Shown here one piece after another: positions 27,101-34,715 of a stretch of DNA of 64,000 nt. Position 1 is the first letter of the stretch. Every line of letters begins with the position of its first letter. The notes beneath the pieces are model-generated. The model ran no database searches and was not told the origin of the DNA. It saw only the letters and a program-made list of their open reading frames with translations. Source of the stretch: Nigerium massiliense (GTDB taxonomy: Bacteria > Actinomycetota > Actinomycetes > Propionibacteriales > Propionibacteriaceae); contig NZ_CCYM01000002.1 in the NCBI RefSeq assembly GCF_000826085.1, forward strand, positions 620,001 to 684,000, written 5' to 3'. The position numbers and the translations under genes are program-made.

Positions 27101-28737
27101 GCCGGCTCGTCGAGTCCCGTCGCATCTTCGCCCTCCGGGTGGGCGCCGGCGGCACCGAACGCTGGGCCGCGATCGAGGACGCCGGCCGCCTCCGGGACGC
27201 CCTCGGCGTCGCCCTGCCCCCGGGCGTCCCGGACGCGTTCGCCGCGCCCACCGCCGATCCGCTCGGCGACCTGCTGGTGCGCTACGCCCGTACCCACCTC
27301 CCCTTCCCCGCCGAGGACGCCGCCGCGTGGCTCGGCCTGGGCCGCGCGATCGTGACCGATGGGCTCCGCCGGCTCGTCGGCGACGGGCGCCTCGTCGAGG
27401 GCGAGTTCCTCCCGGACGCCTCCGGCACCGAGTTCTGCGACCCCGGGGTGCTGCGGACGATCCGGCGCCGCTCGGTCGCCGCGCTCCGCGCCGAGGTCGA
27501 GCCGGTGCCCGCCGCCGACTTCGCCCGGTTCCTGCCGGCATGGCAGGGCATCGGGGCGTCCGGGCCGCGCGGGGCCGAGGGAGTGCTGCGCGCCGTCGAG
27601 CAGCTGGCGGGCGTGGTGCTGCCGGCCTCCGCCGTCGAGTCGCTCGTGCTCCCGGCGCGCGTCCGCGATTACGCGCCCGCCATGCTGGACGAACTGTGCG
27701 CGTCCGGGGACGTGGTGTGGCGCGGCCACGGCGCGCTGGCCGGCAACGACGGCTGGGTCTCGCTCTACCCCGCCGACCTGGCCGGGCTCGCGGCCTCCGA
27801 CGGGTCCCCCGACGGCGAGGTACAGGTCGCACTGGCCGACGCGCTGGCCGACGGCGGCGCGTACTTCTTCGGCCAGCTCGCTAACCGGGTCGGCGACGCG
27901 ACCGGCCGCGCCACGGCCGACGCGCTCTGGGAACTGGTCTGGAAGGGCCTGGTCACCAACGACACGCTCGCCCCGCTGCGCGCCCGGCTGGGCGGGGGCC
28001 GCACCACGCACAAGGTGCGGGCGCCCGCGCCGCGGGGGCGGTACGGCCGCAGCCGCATCACGCTGCCCCGCCAACCCACCGCGGCGGACGCCGTGGGTCG
28101 CTGGTCGCTCGTGGCGCCCGACCCGGCGCCCGCCACGCAGCGCATGGTCGTGACGTCCGAGCTGCTGCTGGAGCGCTACGGCGTCCTGACGAGGGGAAGC
28201 GTCGCCGCCGAGGAGATCGAGGGCGGCTTCGCCGGGGTCTACCGCGTGCTCAGCGCCGCCGAGGACGCCGGCCGCGTCCGCCGCGGCTACTTCGTCGAGG
28301 GGCTCGGCGCGGCGCAGTTCGCCACGGTCGGCGCGATCGACCGGCTGCGCGCGGCCAAGCCCCAGCCGGTCACGGTGCTCGCGGCCGACGACCCCGCCAA
28401 CCCGTTCGGCGCCGCGCTCCCCTGGCCGGCAACGCCGGTGGAGCAGTCGCACAAGCCGGCCCGCAAGGCGGGCGCGATCGTCGTGACGTCCGACGGCTGG
28501 CCGGTGGTCTATCTCGAACGGGGCGGCCGCACCGCGCTGACCTGGAGCGACGACGCGGGCGTCCTCGGCGAGGCGGCGGCCGCGCTCGCGGGGCTGATCA
28601 GGTCGGGCCGCCTGCCGGCGCTGACCGTCGAGAAGGTGGACGGCGGGGCCGCGCTCGGCTCGGCGCACCCGCTCGCGGACGCGCTGCTCGCGGCGGGTTT
28701 CCACCAGACGCCGAAGGGCGTCCGGTTGCGCCGCTGA
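24181..28737 (+). CDS. lhr: Lhr-type ATP-dependent helicase, full length
   Basis: 1518 aa superfamily 2 3'-5' nucleic-acid helicase of the large Lhr class involved in DNA repair. Order: Q-motif and Walker A (TLVVAPTGSGKTLAAF, about 39-54), motif Ia YISPLKALAVDVERNL, DEVH box (VIVDEVHAVAATKRG), SAT motif (GLSATVRPPEEV), then the second RecA domain (AHHGSVSREQRAETEE, VATSSLELGIDMGAVD, QRVGRAGHQVG), a winged helix and the long Lhr C-terminal domain. The length matches actinobacterial Lhr. Start ATG 24181 has GGAGGTGAGGG directly before it and a TACGCT -10-like hexamer further up. Confidence 0.95.
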   Translation: MDVLQRFGPATRAWFETSFAAPTPAQAGAWESISSGRHTLVVAPTGSGKTLAAFLWAIDRLALAPAASLDDPQRRCRVLYISPLKALAVDVERNLRSPLVGVGHAAVRLGGERPDITVAVRSGDTPADERRRFVRAPSDILITTPESLFLMLTSSAREALRGVETVIVDEVHAVAATKRGAHLALSLDRLDALLDAPAQRIGLSATVRPPEEVARFLAGGRPVTTVAPPAEKNWDLEVVVPVPDLGAIGEPTDDLSGPAAGDPRRASIWPHVEERIADLIETHRSTLVFANSRRLAERLTGRLNEIGLERAEAAAGNEDEPGERPLRPPAEVMGQAGQGSGASAVLARAHHGSVSREQRAETEEALKSGALPAVVATSSLELGIDMGAVDLVVQVEAPPSVSSGLQRVGRAGHQVGATSHGVFFPKFRGDLVQSAVIVERMRSGAIEHLSVPANPLDVLAQQIVAIVAMDDITVDDLETLVRRSAPFATLTRGVLESVLDMLAGRYPSEEFAELRPRLVWDRASGLLTGRRGAQRIAVTSGGTIPDRGLFGVFIAGDGPGRRVGELDEEMVYESRVGDVITLGTSTWLIEDITHDQVLVSPAPGQPGRLPFWKGDTLGRPAELGQAVGAFVREIAALSPQKASERLAAAGLDEWAGQNLVAYLAEQREAAGRVPTDETIVVERFTDELGDWRVVVHSPYGAPVHAPWALAIAARLRERYGVDVQAMHADDGIVLRLPDLGDDAEGGGPALADLMELIFLDPDDVRGIVTDEIGGSALFASRFRECAGRALLLPKRRPDKRQALWQQRQRSAQLLQVASQYPSFPIVLEAVRECLQDVFDLPGLIDLLTRVRSREVATVEVRTPSPSPFASSLLFGYVAQFLYEGDAPLAEKRAAALSLDPDLLAELLGTSEGLSLRELLDADALRRTEAELQHIADGRRARDADEVTDLLRQLGPLSTDDLAARSTGFDPAWLGRLVESRRIFALRVGAGGTERWAAIEDAGRLRDALGVALPPGVPDAFAAPTADPLGDLLVRYARTHLPFPAEDAAAWLGLGRAIVTDGLRRLVGDGRLVEGEFLPDASGTEFCDPGVLRTIRRRSVAALRAEVEPVPAADFARFLPAWQGIGASGPRGAEGVLRAVEQLAGVVLPASAVESLVLPARVRDYAPAMLDELCASGDVVWRGHGALAGNDGWVSLYPADLAGLAASDGSPDGEVQVALADALADGGAYFFGQLANRVGDATGRATADALWELVWKGLVTNDTLAPLRARLGGGRTTHKVRAPAPRGRYGRSRITLPRQPTAADAVGRWSLVAPDPAPATQRMVVTSELLLERYGVLTRGSVAAEEIEGGFAGVYRVLSAAEDAGRVRRGYFVEGLGAAQFATVGAIDRLRAAKPQPVTVLAADDPANPFGAALPWPATPVEQSHKPARKAGAIVVTSDGWPVVYLERGGRTALTWSDDAGVLGEAAAALAGLIRSGRLPALTVEKVDGGAALGSAHPLADALLAAGFHQTPKGVRLRR

Positions 28738-28743
28738 GGCGGC

Positions 28744-29559
28744 TCAGAGCTTCGGGAGCGGAAGGGTGTCGAAGGAGTAGACCGGCGTCCACGGGAAGAG
28801 GATCGGCACCCGCAGCACCCACGCGTTGAACTCCGGGTCGTCGCCGTAGCGCTCGCGCTGCTGCGCCTCGAGCCGCTTCGTCGCGCCGAGCATGATGAAG
28901 ACCAGCGCGAGCAGCCCCAGCACGGCGACGAAGCCCTGGCCGAAGGACGCGATGTACGGCAGGCCGGCGATCAGGTTGCCCAGCCAGAACACGATCTCGC
29001 CGAGGTAGTTCGGGCAGCGCACCCAGCCGTAGAGTCCACCGGTGACGACCGCGTCGGGCTCGCGTTCCTTGGCCGCGGACTTCTGCTGGTCGGCCCACGC
29101 CTCGAGCGTGCACCCGGCGGCCATGAGCACCAAGCCGACGATCTGGTCCGACGTCCCGATCGGCCCGAGGTCGCGGTCGCTGACGGGCCCGAGCAGCGCC
29201 GGGGTGACCATCACCGCGTACAGCACCGACACCAGCACCCAGACCAGCACGCGCACGGACATCGACATGCCGCCGCGCGGGTCCCGCTGCTGGTGGCGGA
29301 GGTACGAACTCGTCTGGGCGCGCTCCAGGATGAAGCGCCCCAGCCGCAGCCCCCACACGATCAGCAGCGCGAGATGCACCACCAACAACGGCGTCAGGTT
29401 CCGTGCGCACGCGATGAGAATGGTCAGCGCCATCGCCACCACCGCGAATGGATACGCCACGCTGAAGAAGTACACGTCCTTGTAGAACCCGAGCAGGCAG
29501 ATCACGGCGCTGATCACGATCAGCCACCAGAACAGGTCGGGCAGTCCCAGCAGGCCCAC
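28744..29559 (-). CDS. DUF1295 (steroid 5-alpha-reductase/ICMT-like) membrane protein
   Basis: 271 aa, six or seven membrane helices. The C-terminal cofactor-binding block VVTGGLYGWVRCPNYLGEIV and the helix-tail ERYGDDPEFNAWVLRVP identify DUF1295, related to steroid reductases and isoprenylcysteine methyltransferases. The N-terminal FYKDVYFFSVAYPFAVV is typical of the bacterial branch. Enzymatic role is not established. It is convergent with lhr (six bases apart) and divergent from the glycosylase gene. Confidence 0.88.
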   Translation of the reverse strand: MGLLGLPDLFWWLIVISAVICLLGFYKDVYFFSVAYPFAVVAMALTILIACARNLTPLLVVHLALLIVWGLRLGRFILERAQTSSYLRHQQRDPRGGMSMSVRVLVWVLVSVLYAVMVTPALLGPVSDRDLGPIGTSDQIVGLVLMAAGCTLEAWADQQKSAAKEREPDAVVTGGLYGWVRCPNYLGEIVFWLGNLIAGLPYIASFGQGFVAVLGLLALVFIMLGATKRLEAQQRERYGDDPEFNAWVLRVPILFPWTPVYSFDTLPLPKL

Positions 29560-29672
29560 AGCCGCTCCTTTCGCCGCGCTCAGCCTAGGCTCCCCGGCAC
29601 CGTGCCGTCAGCACGTCGCCGCGTTGGCGAACGGGGCACCGCGGCGTAGCGTCTGTGCCCGAGGAGGGAACC

Positions 29673-30482
29673 ATGCCCGAGGGCGACACCGTCTGGCGGA
29701 CGGCGCACCGGCTCGACGAGGTCTTCGCCGGGCGCGAACTCGCCCGGTGCGACCTGCGCTGGCCGGACATCGCGACGGTCGACCTCACCGGCGCCCCCAC
29801 CGTCGAGGTCGTCGCGCGCGGCAAGCACATCCTGCACCGGCTCCTCGTCCCGGCCGCCTCCGGCCCCGACGCTCGGTGGACCATCCACTCCCATCTGCGC
29901 ATGGACGGCCAGTGGCGCATCGAGCGCGCGGACGCGTCCCGCCGCGACAACGACCCGCAGATCCGCGCGGTGCTGGGCACCGCCGAGTACACCGCCCTCG
30001 GCCATCGCCTGGGCATGCTCGACGTGGTCCCGACCGAGAACGAGGACGTCCTGGTCGGTCACCTCGGCCCAGACGTCCTCGGCCCCGACTGGGACGCCGC
30101 CGTGGCGGTCGCCCACCTCAAGGCCGACGACGCCGTGATCGGCGCCGCGCTCATCGACCAGCGCAACCTCGCCGGCGTCGGGACCATGTGGTGCGCCGAG
30201 TCGCTCTTCGCCGAGCGGATCAACCCGTTCACCCCCGCGGCGGACCTCGACGACGCCGCCCTCACCCGGCTGGTCGAGCGCGCCCGCCGGTTCATCGACG
30301 CCAACCGCGCGCACGCGATCCCGTCCAGCACGGGCATCCGCCGTCACGGGCAGACCACCTACGCGCACGGCCGCCGCGGCAAGCCCTGCCGCCGCTGCGG
30401 GACACCGATCCGGATGGAGTGGGCGGGCCCGCCCGCCCAGGAGCGGACGATGTACTTCTGCCCGACCTGCCAACCGCGCTGA
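29673..30482 (+). CDS. Fpg/Nei-family DNA glycosylase/AP lyase (Nei-like)
   Basis: 269 aa. The start at 29673 gives the catalytic N-terminus P2-E3 (MPEGDTVWRTAHRLDEVF) needed for Schiff-base chemistry on oxidised bases; an earlier in-frame ATG six codons upstream would destroy it. The GDTVWR sequence, the lysine of VARGKHILHRLL, the H2TH segment (AALIDQRNLAGVGTMWCAES) and the C-terminal zinc finger (CRRCGTP ... CPTCQ) point to the actinobacterial Nei branch. GAGGAGGG precedes the ATG. It ends at a hairpin terminator. Confidence 0.93.
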   Translation: MPEGDTVWRTAHRLDEVFAGRELARCDLRWPDIATVDLTGAPTVEVVARGKHILHRLLVPAASGPDARWTIHSHLRMDGQWRIERADASRRDNDPQIRAVLGTAEYTALGHRLGMLDVVPTENEDVLVGHLGPDVLGPDWDAAVAVAHLKADDAVIGAALIDQRNLAGVGTMWCAESLFAERINPFTPAADLDDAALTRLVERARRFIDANRAHAIPSSTGIRRHGQTTYAHGRRGKPCRRCGTPIRMEWAGPPAQERTMYFCPTCQPR

Positions 30483-30523
30483 GCCACCGGCCGACTCTCC
30501 CTCGGACGCCGCCCGCGCCGGCA

Positions 30524-30550
30524 CCCGCCGCTTCGAGCCGGCGGGGTTTT
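30524..30550 (+). terminator. Rho-independent terminator after the glycosylase gene
   Basis: CCCGCCG stem pairs with CGGCGGG around an 8-base loop and is followed by GTTTT. Confidence 0.75.
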
Positions 30551-30552
30551 GC

Positions 30553-30558
30553 CATGCT
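30553..30558 (+). promoter_or_regulatory. Putative -10 element (CATGCT) for leaderless sixA mRNA
   Basis: CATGCT ends six bases before GTG 30565, directly downstream of the glycosylase terminator. Confidence 0.4.
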
Positions 30559-30564
30559 GGTGCC

Positions 30565-31077
30565 GTGACGACGCGCACCCTTCTGCTCATGCGCCACGCC
30601 GAGGCGGCCCCGTCCCTCGGCTCGGACGCCGATCGCGACCTCACCGAGGCGGGCCTCGCCGACGCCCGCCTCGTCGGCGCCTGGCTTTCCGAGAGCATCG
30701 GACACCTCGACGTCGTCCTCTGCTCGGCCGCCCTGCGCACCCGCCGCACGTGGTCCGCGCTCCAGGACGCCGGGGTGACCGCCGGGCGGGTCGAGATCAC
30801 CCCCGCGCTGTACGAGGCGTCCACGAGCGATCTGCGCGACGAGCTCGCCGGGGTCGACGACGACGCGCGGTCCGTCCTGCTGCTGGGGCACGCGCCGGGG
30901 GTGCCGTCGCTCGCGTCCTGGCTGGTCGGACGCCGCGGCGACCCCGCCGCGCTCGCCCAGTTGGACCGCGGTTTCCCGACCGCGACACTCGCCCGCCTGA
31001 CCCTCACGACCCCCTGGAACGAGCTTGGCTCCGGGAGCGCCCAGCTGTCCGGGATGCGCTCTCCCGAGCGTTTCTGA
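30565..31077 (+). CDS. sixA: SixA-type phosphohistidine phosphatase
   Basis: 170 aa histidine-phosphatase-superfamily protein. It has the RHG-like motif LLLMRHAEAAP (phospho-acceptor H11), DLTEAGLADARLVGAWL, and the second active-site His in LLLGHAPGVP. SixA removes phosphate from histidine of phosphorelay or PTS proteins in enteric bacteria; in actinobacteria the target is unproven. GTG 30565 is supported by a -10 hexamer six bases upstream. A 178-base gap follows before the ABC operon. Confidence 0.88.
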   Translation: MTTRTLLLMRHAEAAPSLGSDADRDLTEAGLADARLVGAWLSESIGHLDVVLCSAALRTRRTWSALQDAGVTAGRVEITPALYEASTSDLRDELAGVDDDARSVLLLGHAPGVPSLASWLVGRRGDPAALAQLDRGFPTATLARLTLTTPWNELGSGSAQLSGMRSPERF

Positions 31078-31255
31078 ATGAATGCTCATCAATCTGAAGC
31101 AATAGGCACTATCGTGCAAACAGCCGACCTGAGGGGACTTTCCGCACAAGTCAGGGCCCCTTTGCCACCGTCGCCAGCCGGAAGGATTTTGCTCCATCCC
31201 TAGCCATCGCGGTCTCAGCCCCTACTCTTGCCCGAAGACGAGAGGGGGATCCCCC

Positions 31256-32848
31256 ATGCCCAACGATGTCGCAGCATCATCGACCCCCGGCGCGCGAAGG
31301 CCAGCGTCGACCCTGAGCAGACGCCGCGTCCTCGGCTTGGGCGCCGCGCTGGGCGGCGCCTCGGCCCTGTCGCTGGCGGGCTGCTCGACCGCTCCCTCGT
31401 CGGATGCGGTGACCAGCCAGCTGATCCACGGCGCCACCGGCGGCGGCCTGAAGGACACGGTCGATCCCCACTTCCCCGTGACCTTCCCCGACATCGCCCG
31501 GTGCACGCAGCTGTACGAGCCGCTGATGCGGTTCAACGCGGCCTACGAGGTCGAACCCGGCCTGGCGGAATCGGCGGAGATGAACGCCGACGGCACCGAG
31601 TGGACGTTCCGGCTGCGGCAGGGGGTCACCTTCCACAACGGGCGCCCCGTGACCGGCGAGGACGTGAAGTTCAGCTTCGAGCGCATGCTCGACCCGAAGA
31701 ACCCGGCGGCCTACCTGTCCGACGTGGCGCCCATCGCCGACCTGTCCGCCTGCAAGGCGCTGGACGCCCGCACCTACAAGCTGGTGCTCAAGGAGCCGTA
31801 CACGATCATGGACCGGGTGGTCGCGGCGTACTCGCTCGGCATCATCCCCACCGACTTCAACCTCAACAAGCCCGTCGGCACCGGCCCGTGGAAGTTCGAG
31901 AAGTTCGTCCCGGGCCAGCGCTCGGTGTTCAGCAGGTTCGACGGCTACTGGGACGTCCAGGCGTCCTACGACGAGCTGGTCATCCTCGACTTCGCCGACG
32001 ATGCCGCAAAGGTCAACGCGCTTCTGGCCGGCCAGCTGCAGACGGTCGACAGCCTGCCCGCCTACCTCGCCGGCTCCATCGAGCGGCAGGGCGCACGCAC
32101 CCTGGTGTCCGAGACAGGCGGCTGGGTGCCGTTCACCATGCGGGTCGACACCGCCCCGTTCAACGACGTTCGCGTCCGCCAGGCGATGCGCATGCTCGTC
32201 GACCGCAAGCAGATGATCGACCAGGCGCTCAACGGCTTCGGCCGGGTCGCCAACGACGTCTACTCCCCGTTCGACCCCGACTACATCGGTGACCAGCTCC
32301 CCCAGCACGAGTACGACCCCGAGCACGCCAAGGCGCTGCTCCGTCAGGCGGGGCACTCCGACCTCCAGGTCGAGCTCGTCACCTCGTCCGGCATCGGCGC
32401 GGGCGCCGTCGAGTCGGCCAACCTCATCGTCCAGCAGGCCGCGAAGGCCGGCGTGAAGGTGCGCGTCAACAAGGTGGACGGCAGCATCTTCTACGGCGAC
32501 CAGTACTTGACGTGGCCGTTCGCCCAGGACTTCTGGTACACGCGCCTGTACATCCCGCAGGCCGTCGCCTGCGCGGTGAAGACCGCCCCCTACAACGAGA
32601 CGCACTTCGAGCATCCCCGGTTCACCCAGTTGATCGACGCCGCCCGCTCCACCACGGACGAGGCCCGGCGGCGGCGGTACCTGCAGGAGGCCCAGGAGAT
32701 CGAGCACAACGAGGGGGGCCTCATCATCTGGGGCTTCAAGAACCAGGTGGACGCCGTCAGCCAGTTCGTCACCGGTCTCAAGCCGTACCGCGAGCTGCCG
32801 ATGGCGTCCTTCCACTTCAACCACGCCAAGCCGGTGGAGACCCGATGA
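31256..32848 (+). CDS. Oligopeptide ABC transporter substrate-binding lipoprotein (importer 1)
   Basis: 530 aa family 5 (DppA/OppA) binding protein. The N-terminus has a twin-arginine motif (TLSRRRVLGLGA) and a lipobox with C43 (LSLAGC), so it is probably Tat-exported and lipid-anchored. Domain markers are TDPHFP-like VDPHFPVTFPD, ENADGTEWTFRLRQGVTFHN and ARQAMRMLVDRKQM. It is first of a four-gene operon with two permeases and a fused ATPase. GAGAGGGGGAT precedes the ATG and forms a 12-bp palindrome (GGGGGATCCCCC, 31244-31255) that abuts the start codon. Ligand unknown; peptides or similar are expected. Confidence 0.92.
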   Translation: MPNDVAASSTPGARRPASTLSRRRVLGLGAALGGASALSLAGCSTAPSSDAVTSQLIHGATGGGLKDTVDPHFPVTFPDIARCTQLYEPLMRFNAAYEVEPGLAESAEMNADGTEWTFRLRQGVTFHNGRPVTGEDVKFSFERMLDPKNPAAYLSDVAPIADLSACKALDARTYKLVLKEPYTIMDRVVAAYSLGIIPTDFNLNKPVGTGPWKFEKFVPGQRSVFSRFDGYWDVQASYDELVILDFADDAAKVNALLAGQLQTVDSLPAYLAGSIERQGARTLVSETGGWVPFTMRVDTAPFNDVRVRQAMRMLVDRKQMIDQALNGFGRVANDVYSPFDPDYIGDQLPQHEYDPEHAKALLRQAGHSDLQVELVTSSGIGAGAVESANLIVQQAAKAGVKVRVNKVDGSIFYGDQYLTWPFAQDFWYTRLYIPQAVACAVKTAPYNETHFEHPRFTQLIDAARSTTDEARRRRYLQEAQEIEHNEGGLIIWGFKNQVDAVSQFVTGLKPYRELPMASFHFNHAKPVETR

Positions 32849-33903
32849 CCGAACCGTCCAACCTCGCCACCTCGGCGGTCGGAGAGGCCCGGCGGCACCC
32901 CGACGCGGTCGAGGCCCGCACCCGGCGCAGCCCGGGCAAGGCGTGGGGCCTGTGGGTCGCCCGTCGCCTCGGCCTGGCCGTCCTCACCCTCTGGCTGGTC
33001 TCCGTGATCGTGTTCTGGGCCACGTCTGCCCTGGGCGACCCGGTCCGCGCGATCCTGGGCAAGGACTTCGCGGTCAGCCCCGCCCGCGTCCAGCTGATCC
33101 GGGACGCGCTGCACCTCGACAAGCCGCTCGTCGAGCGCTACTTCATCTGGCTCGGCGACCTGCTGAGCGGCAACCTCGGGACGTCCGTGACGAGCAACCT
33201 GCCCGTCGCCGAGCTCATCGGCGACCGGGTCGTGAACAGCGCGTTCCTCGTGCTCGTCGTGGCGCTCGTGATGATCCCGCTGACGCTGGTGCTCGCGCTG
33301 CTCTCGGCACGCCGGCCCGGCGGCGTCCTCGACAATGTCATCCAGGGCATCACGCTGGCGCTGGCCGGGGTGCCCGAGTTCGTCACCGGCATCCTGTTGG
33401 TCGCGCTGTTCTCCACCAGCGTGTTCCACCTGCTGCCCGCCGTCGCGGTGCTGCCGCCTGGCTCGGCCCCGTGGGACCGGCCGGCATCGCTGATCCTGCC
33501 CATGGCGACGCTGGTGATCTCGGTGACGCCTTACCTCGTCCGCATCCTGCGCTCGAACCTGCTGGAGAGCCTCGGTTCGGATTACGTCGAGCTGGCCCGC
33601 CTCAAGGGCATCCCCGAGCGGCGGGTGCTGCTGCGGCACGCGCTGCCCAACACCCTCGTGCCCGCGATCCAGGTGACGGCGCTGCAGCTGGCCTGGCTGG
33701 TCGGCGGCGTCGTCCTCATCGAATACCTGTTCAACTACCCCGGCATCGGCGCCACGCTCGTCGACGCCGTCCGCAACTCCGACTTCCCCGTCGTGCAGGC
33801 CCTGGCGATGATCATCGCCGGCGTCTACGTGCTGGTGAACCTGGTCGCGGACATCTTGTCGATCCTGCTGACGCCGCGCGCGAGGACGGGGATGGCGGCA
33901 TGA
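32845..33903 (+). CDS. Oligopeptide ABC transporter permease, DppB type (importer 1)
   Basis: 352 aa, six membrane helices after an unusually long ~45-residue cytoplasmic N-terminus. The EAA loop is DYVELARLKGIPERRVLLRH. DALHLDKPLVERYFIWLGDL is the family 5 permease N-terminal signature. It overlaps the binding protein stop by four bases (ATGA) and its own stop is overlapped by the next permease. Confidence 0.92.
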   Translation: MTEPSNLATSAVGEARRHPDAVEARTRRSPGKAWGLWVARRLGLAVLTLWLVSVIVFWATSALGDPVRAILGKDFAVSPARVQLIRDALHLDKPLVERYFIWLGDLLSGNLGTSVTSNLPVAELIGDRVVNSAFLVLVVALVMIPLTLVLALLSARRPGGVLDNVIQGITLALAGVPEFVTGILLVALFSTSVFHLLPAVAVLPPGSAPWDRPASLILPMATLVISVTPYLVRILRSNLLESLGSDYVELARLKGIPERRVLLRHALPNTLVPAIQVTALQLAWLVGGVVLIEYLFNYPGIGATLVDAVRNSDFPVVQALAMIIAGVYVLVNLVADILSILLTPRARTGMAA

Positions 33904-34715
33904 ACCTCCGCTCCCTGCTCCGGGACCCGAAGATCCTCATCGGCGGCCTGCTCACCGTGCTCATCATCGCCCTGGCGGTGTTCGGCCCGTTCGTCGCGCC
34001 GCACGGCGAGTACGAGATCGTCGGCCGCCCCTACACCAACGAGGGCTCGTTCCTCGGCACCGACTACATCGGGCAGGACGTCTGGAGCCGTGTGCTCTAC
34101 GGCGGCCGCTCGGTGCTCGTGATCGCGCTGCTCGCCACCCTGCTCGGCGTCGCGATCGGCGTCCTGCTCGGTGTGCTCGCCGCCTACGTGGGCGGTTGGC
34201 TCGACGAGATCGTCATGCGCCTGAACGACGTGTTACTGGCGTTCCCGCAGATCCTCATCGCGCTGCTGGTGCTGAGCTCGGTCGACCAACCGACCTGGTG
34301 GATGATCGTGCTGATCGTCGGTATCTCGCACGCCCCACGCGTCGCCCGGATGGCCCGCGGCGTCGCGCTCACCTACGTCACCCGCGACTTCGTCACCGCC
34401 GCGGAGGCGATCGGCGAGCCGCGCTGGCGCATCCTGCTGGCCGAGCTCGGCCCGAACCTCGTCGTCCCGCTGCTCGCCGAGGCGGGCCTGCGTCTGACCT
34501 ACTCCATCGGCATGGTCGCCGGCATCGGCTTCCTCGGCTTCGCGACCGACCCCGGCGCCGCAGATTGGGGCCAGATGACCAACGAGAACCGGCTGGCCCT
34601 GCTGGTGCAGCCCTGGGGCGTCCTGGCGCCCGTCATCATCATCGCCTTGTTCACGATCGGCACGAACCTGATCGCCGACGGCCTGGGCGAACGCGCCGCC
34701 AAGGGGGCCGCATGA
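33900..34715 (+). CDS. Oligopeptide ABC transporter permease, DppC type (importer 1)
   Basis: 271 aa with six helices. FLGTDYIGQDVWSRVLYGGR is the DppC signature and the EAA loop is DFVTAAEAIGEPRWRILLAE. ATGA overlap with the upstream permease and with the downstream ATPase gene shows tight coupling. Confidence 0.92.
   Translation: MNLRSLLRDPKILIGGLLTVLIIALAVFGPFVAPHGEYEIVGRPYTNEGSFLGTDYIGQDVWSRVLYGGRSVLVIALLATLLGVAIGVLLGVLAAYVGGWLDEIVMRLNDVLLAFPQILIALLVLSSVDQPTWWMIVLIVGISHAPRVARMARGVALTYVTRDFVTAAEAIGEPRWRILLAELGPNLVVPLLAEAGLRLTYSIGMVAGIGFLGFATDPGAADWGQMTNENRLALLVQPWGVLAPVIIIALFTIGTNLIADGLGERAAKGAA

Noticed and set aside
22840..28704. A very long open frame (over 1900 codons) antisense to lhr
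   Set aside because: It is the in-frame upstream extension of the GT87-like gene through third-position-GC shadow of lhr; composition is Arg/Gly/Ala-rich with no motifs. lhr on the other strand has all helicase motifs.
31078..31203. 41-codon frame starting directly after the sixA stop (TGAATG)
   Set aside because: No ribosome site, no recognisable sequence; likely part of the leader/promoter region of the ABC operon.
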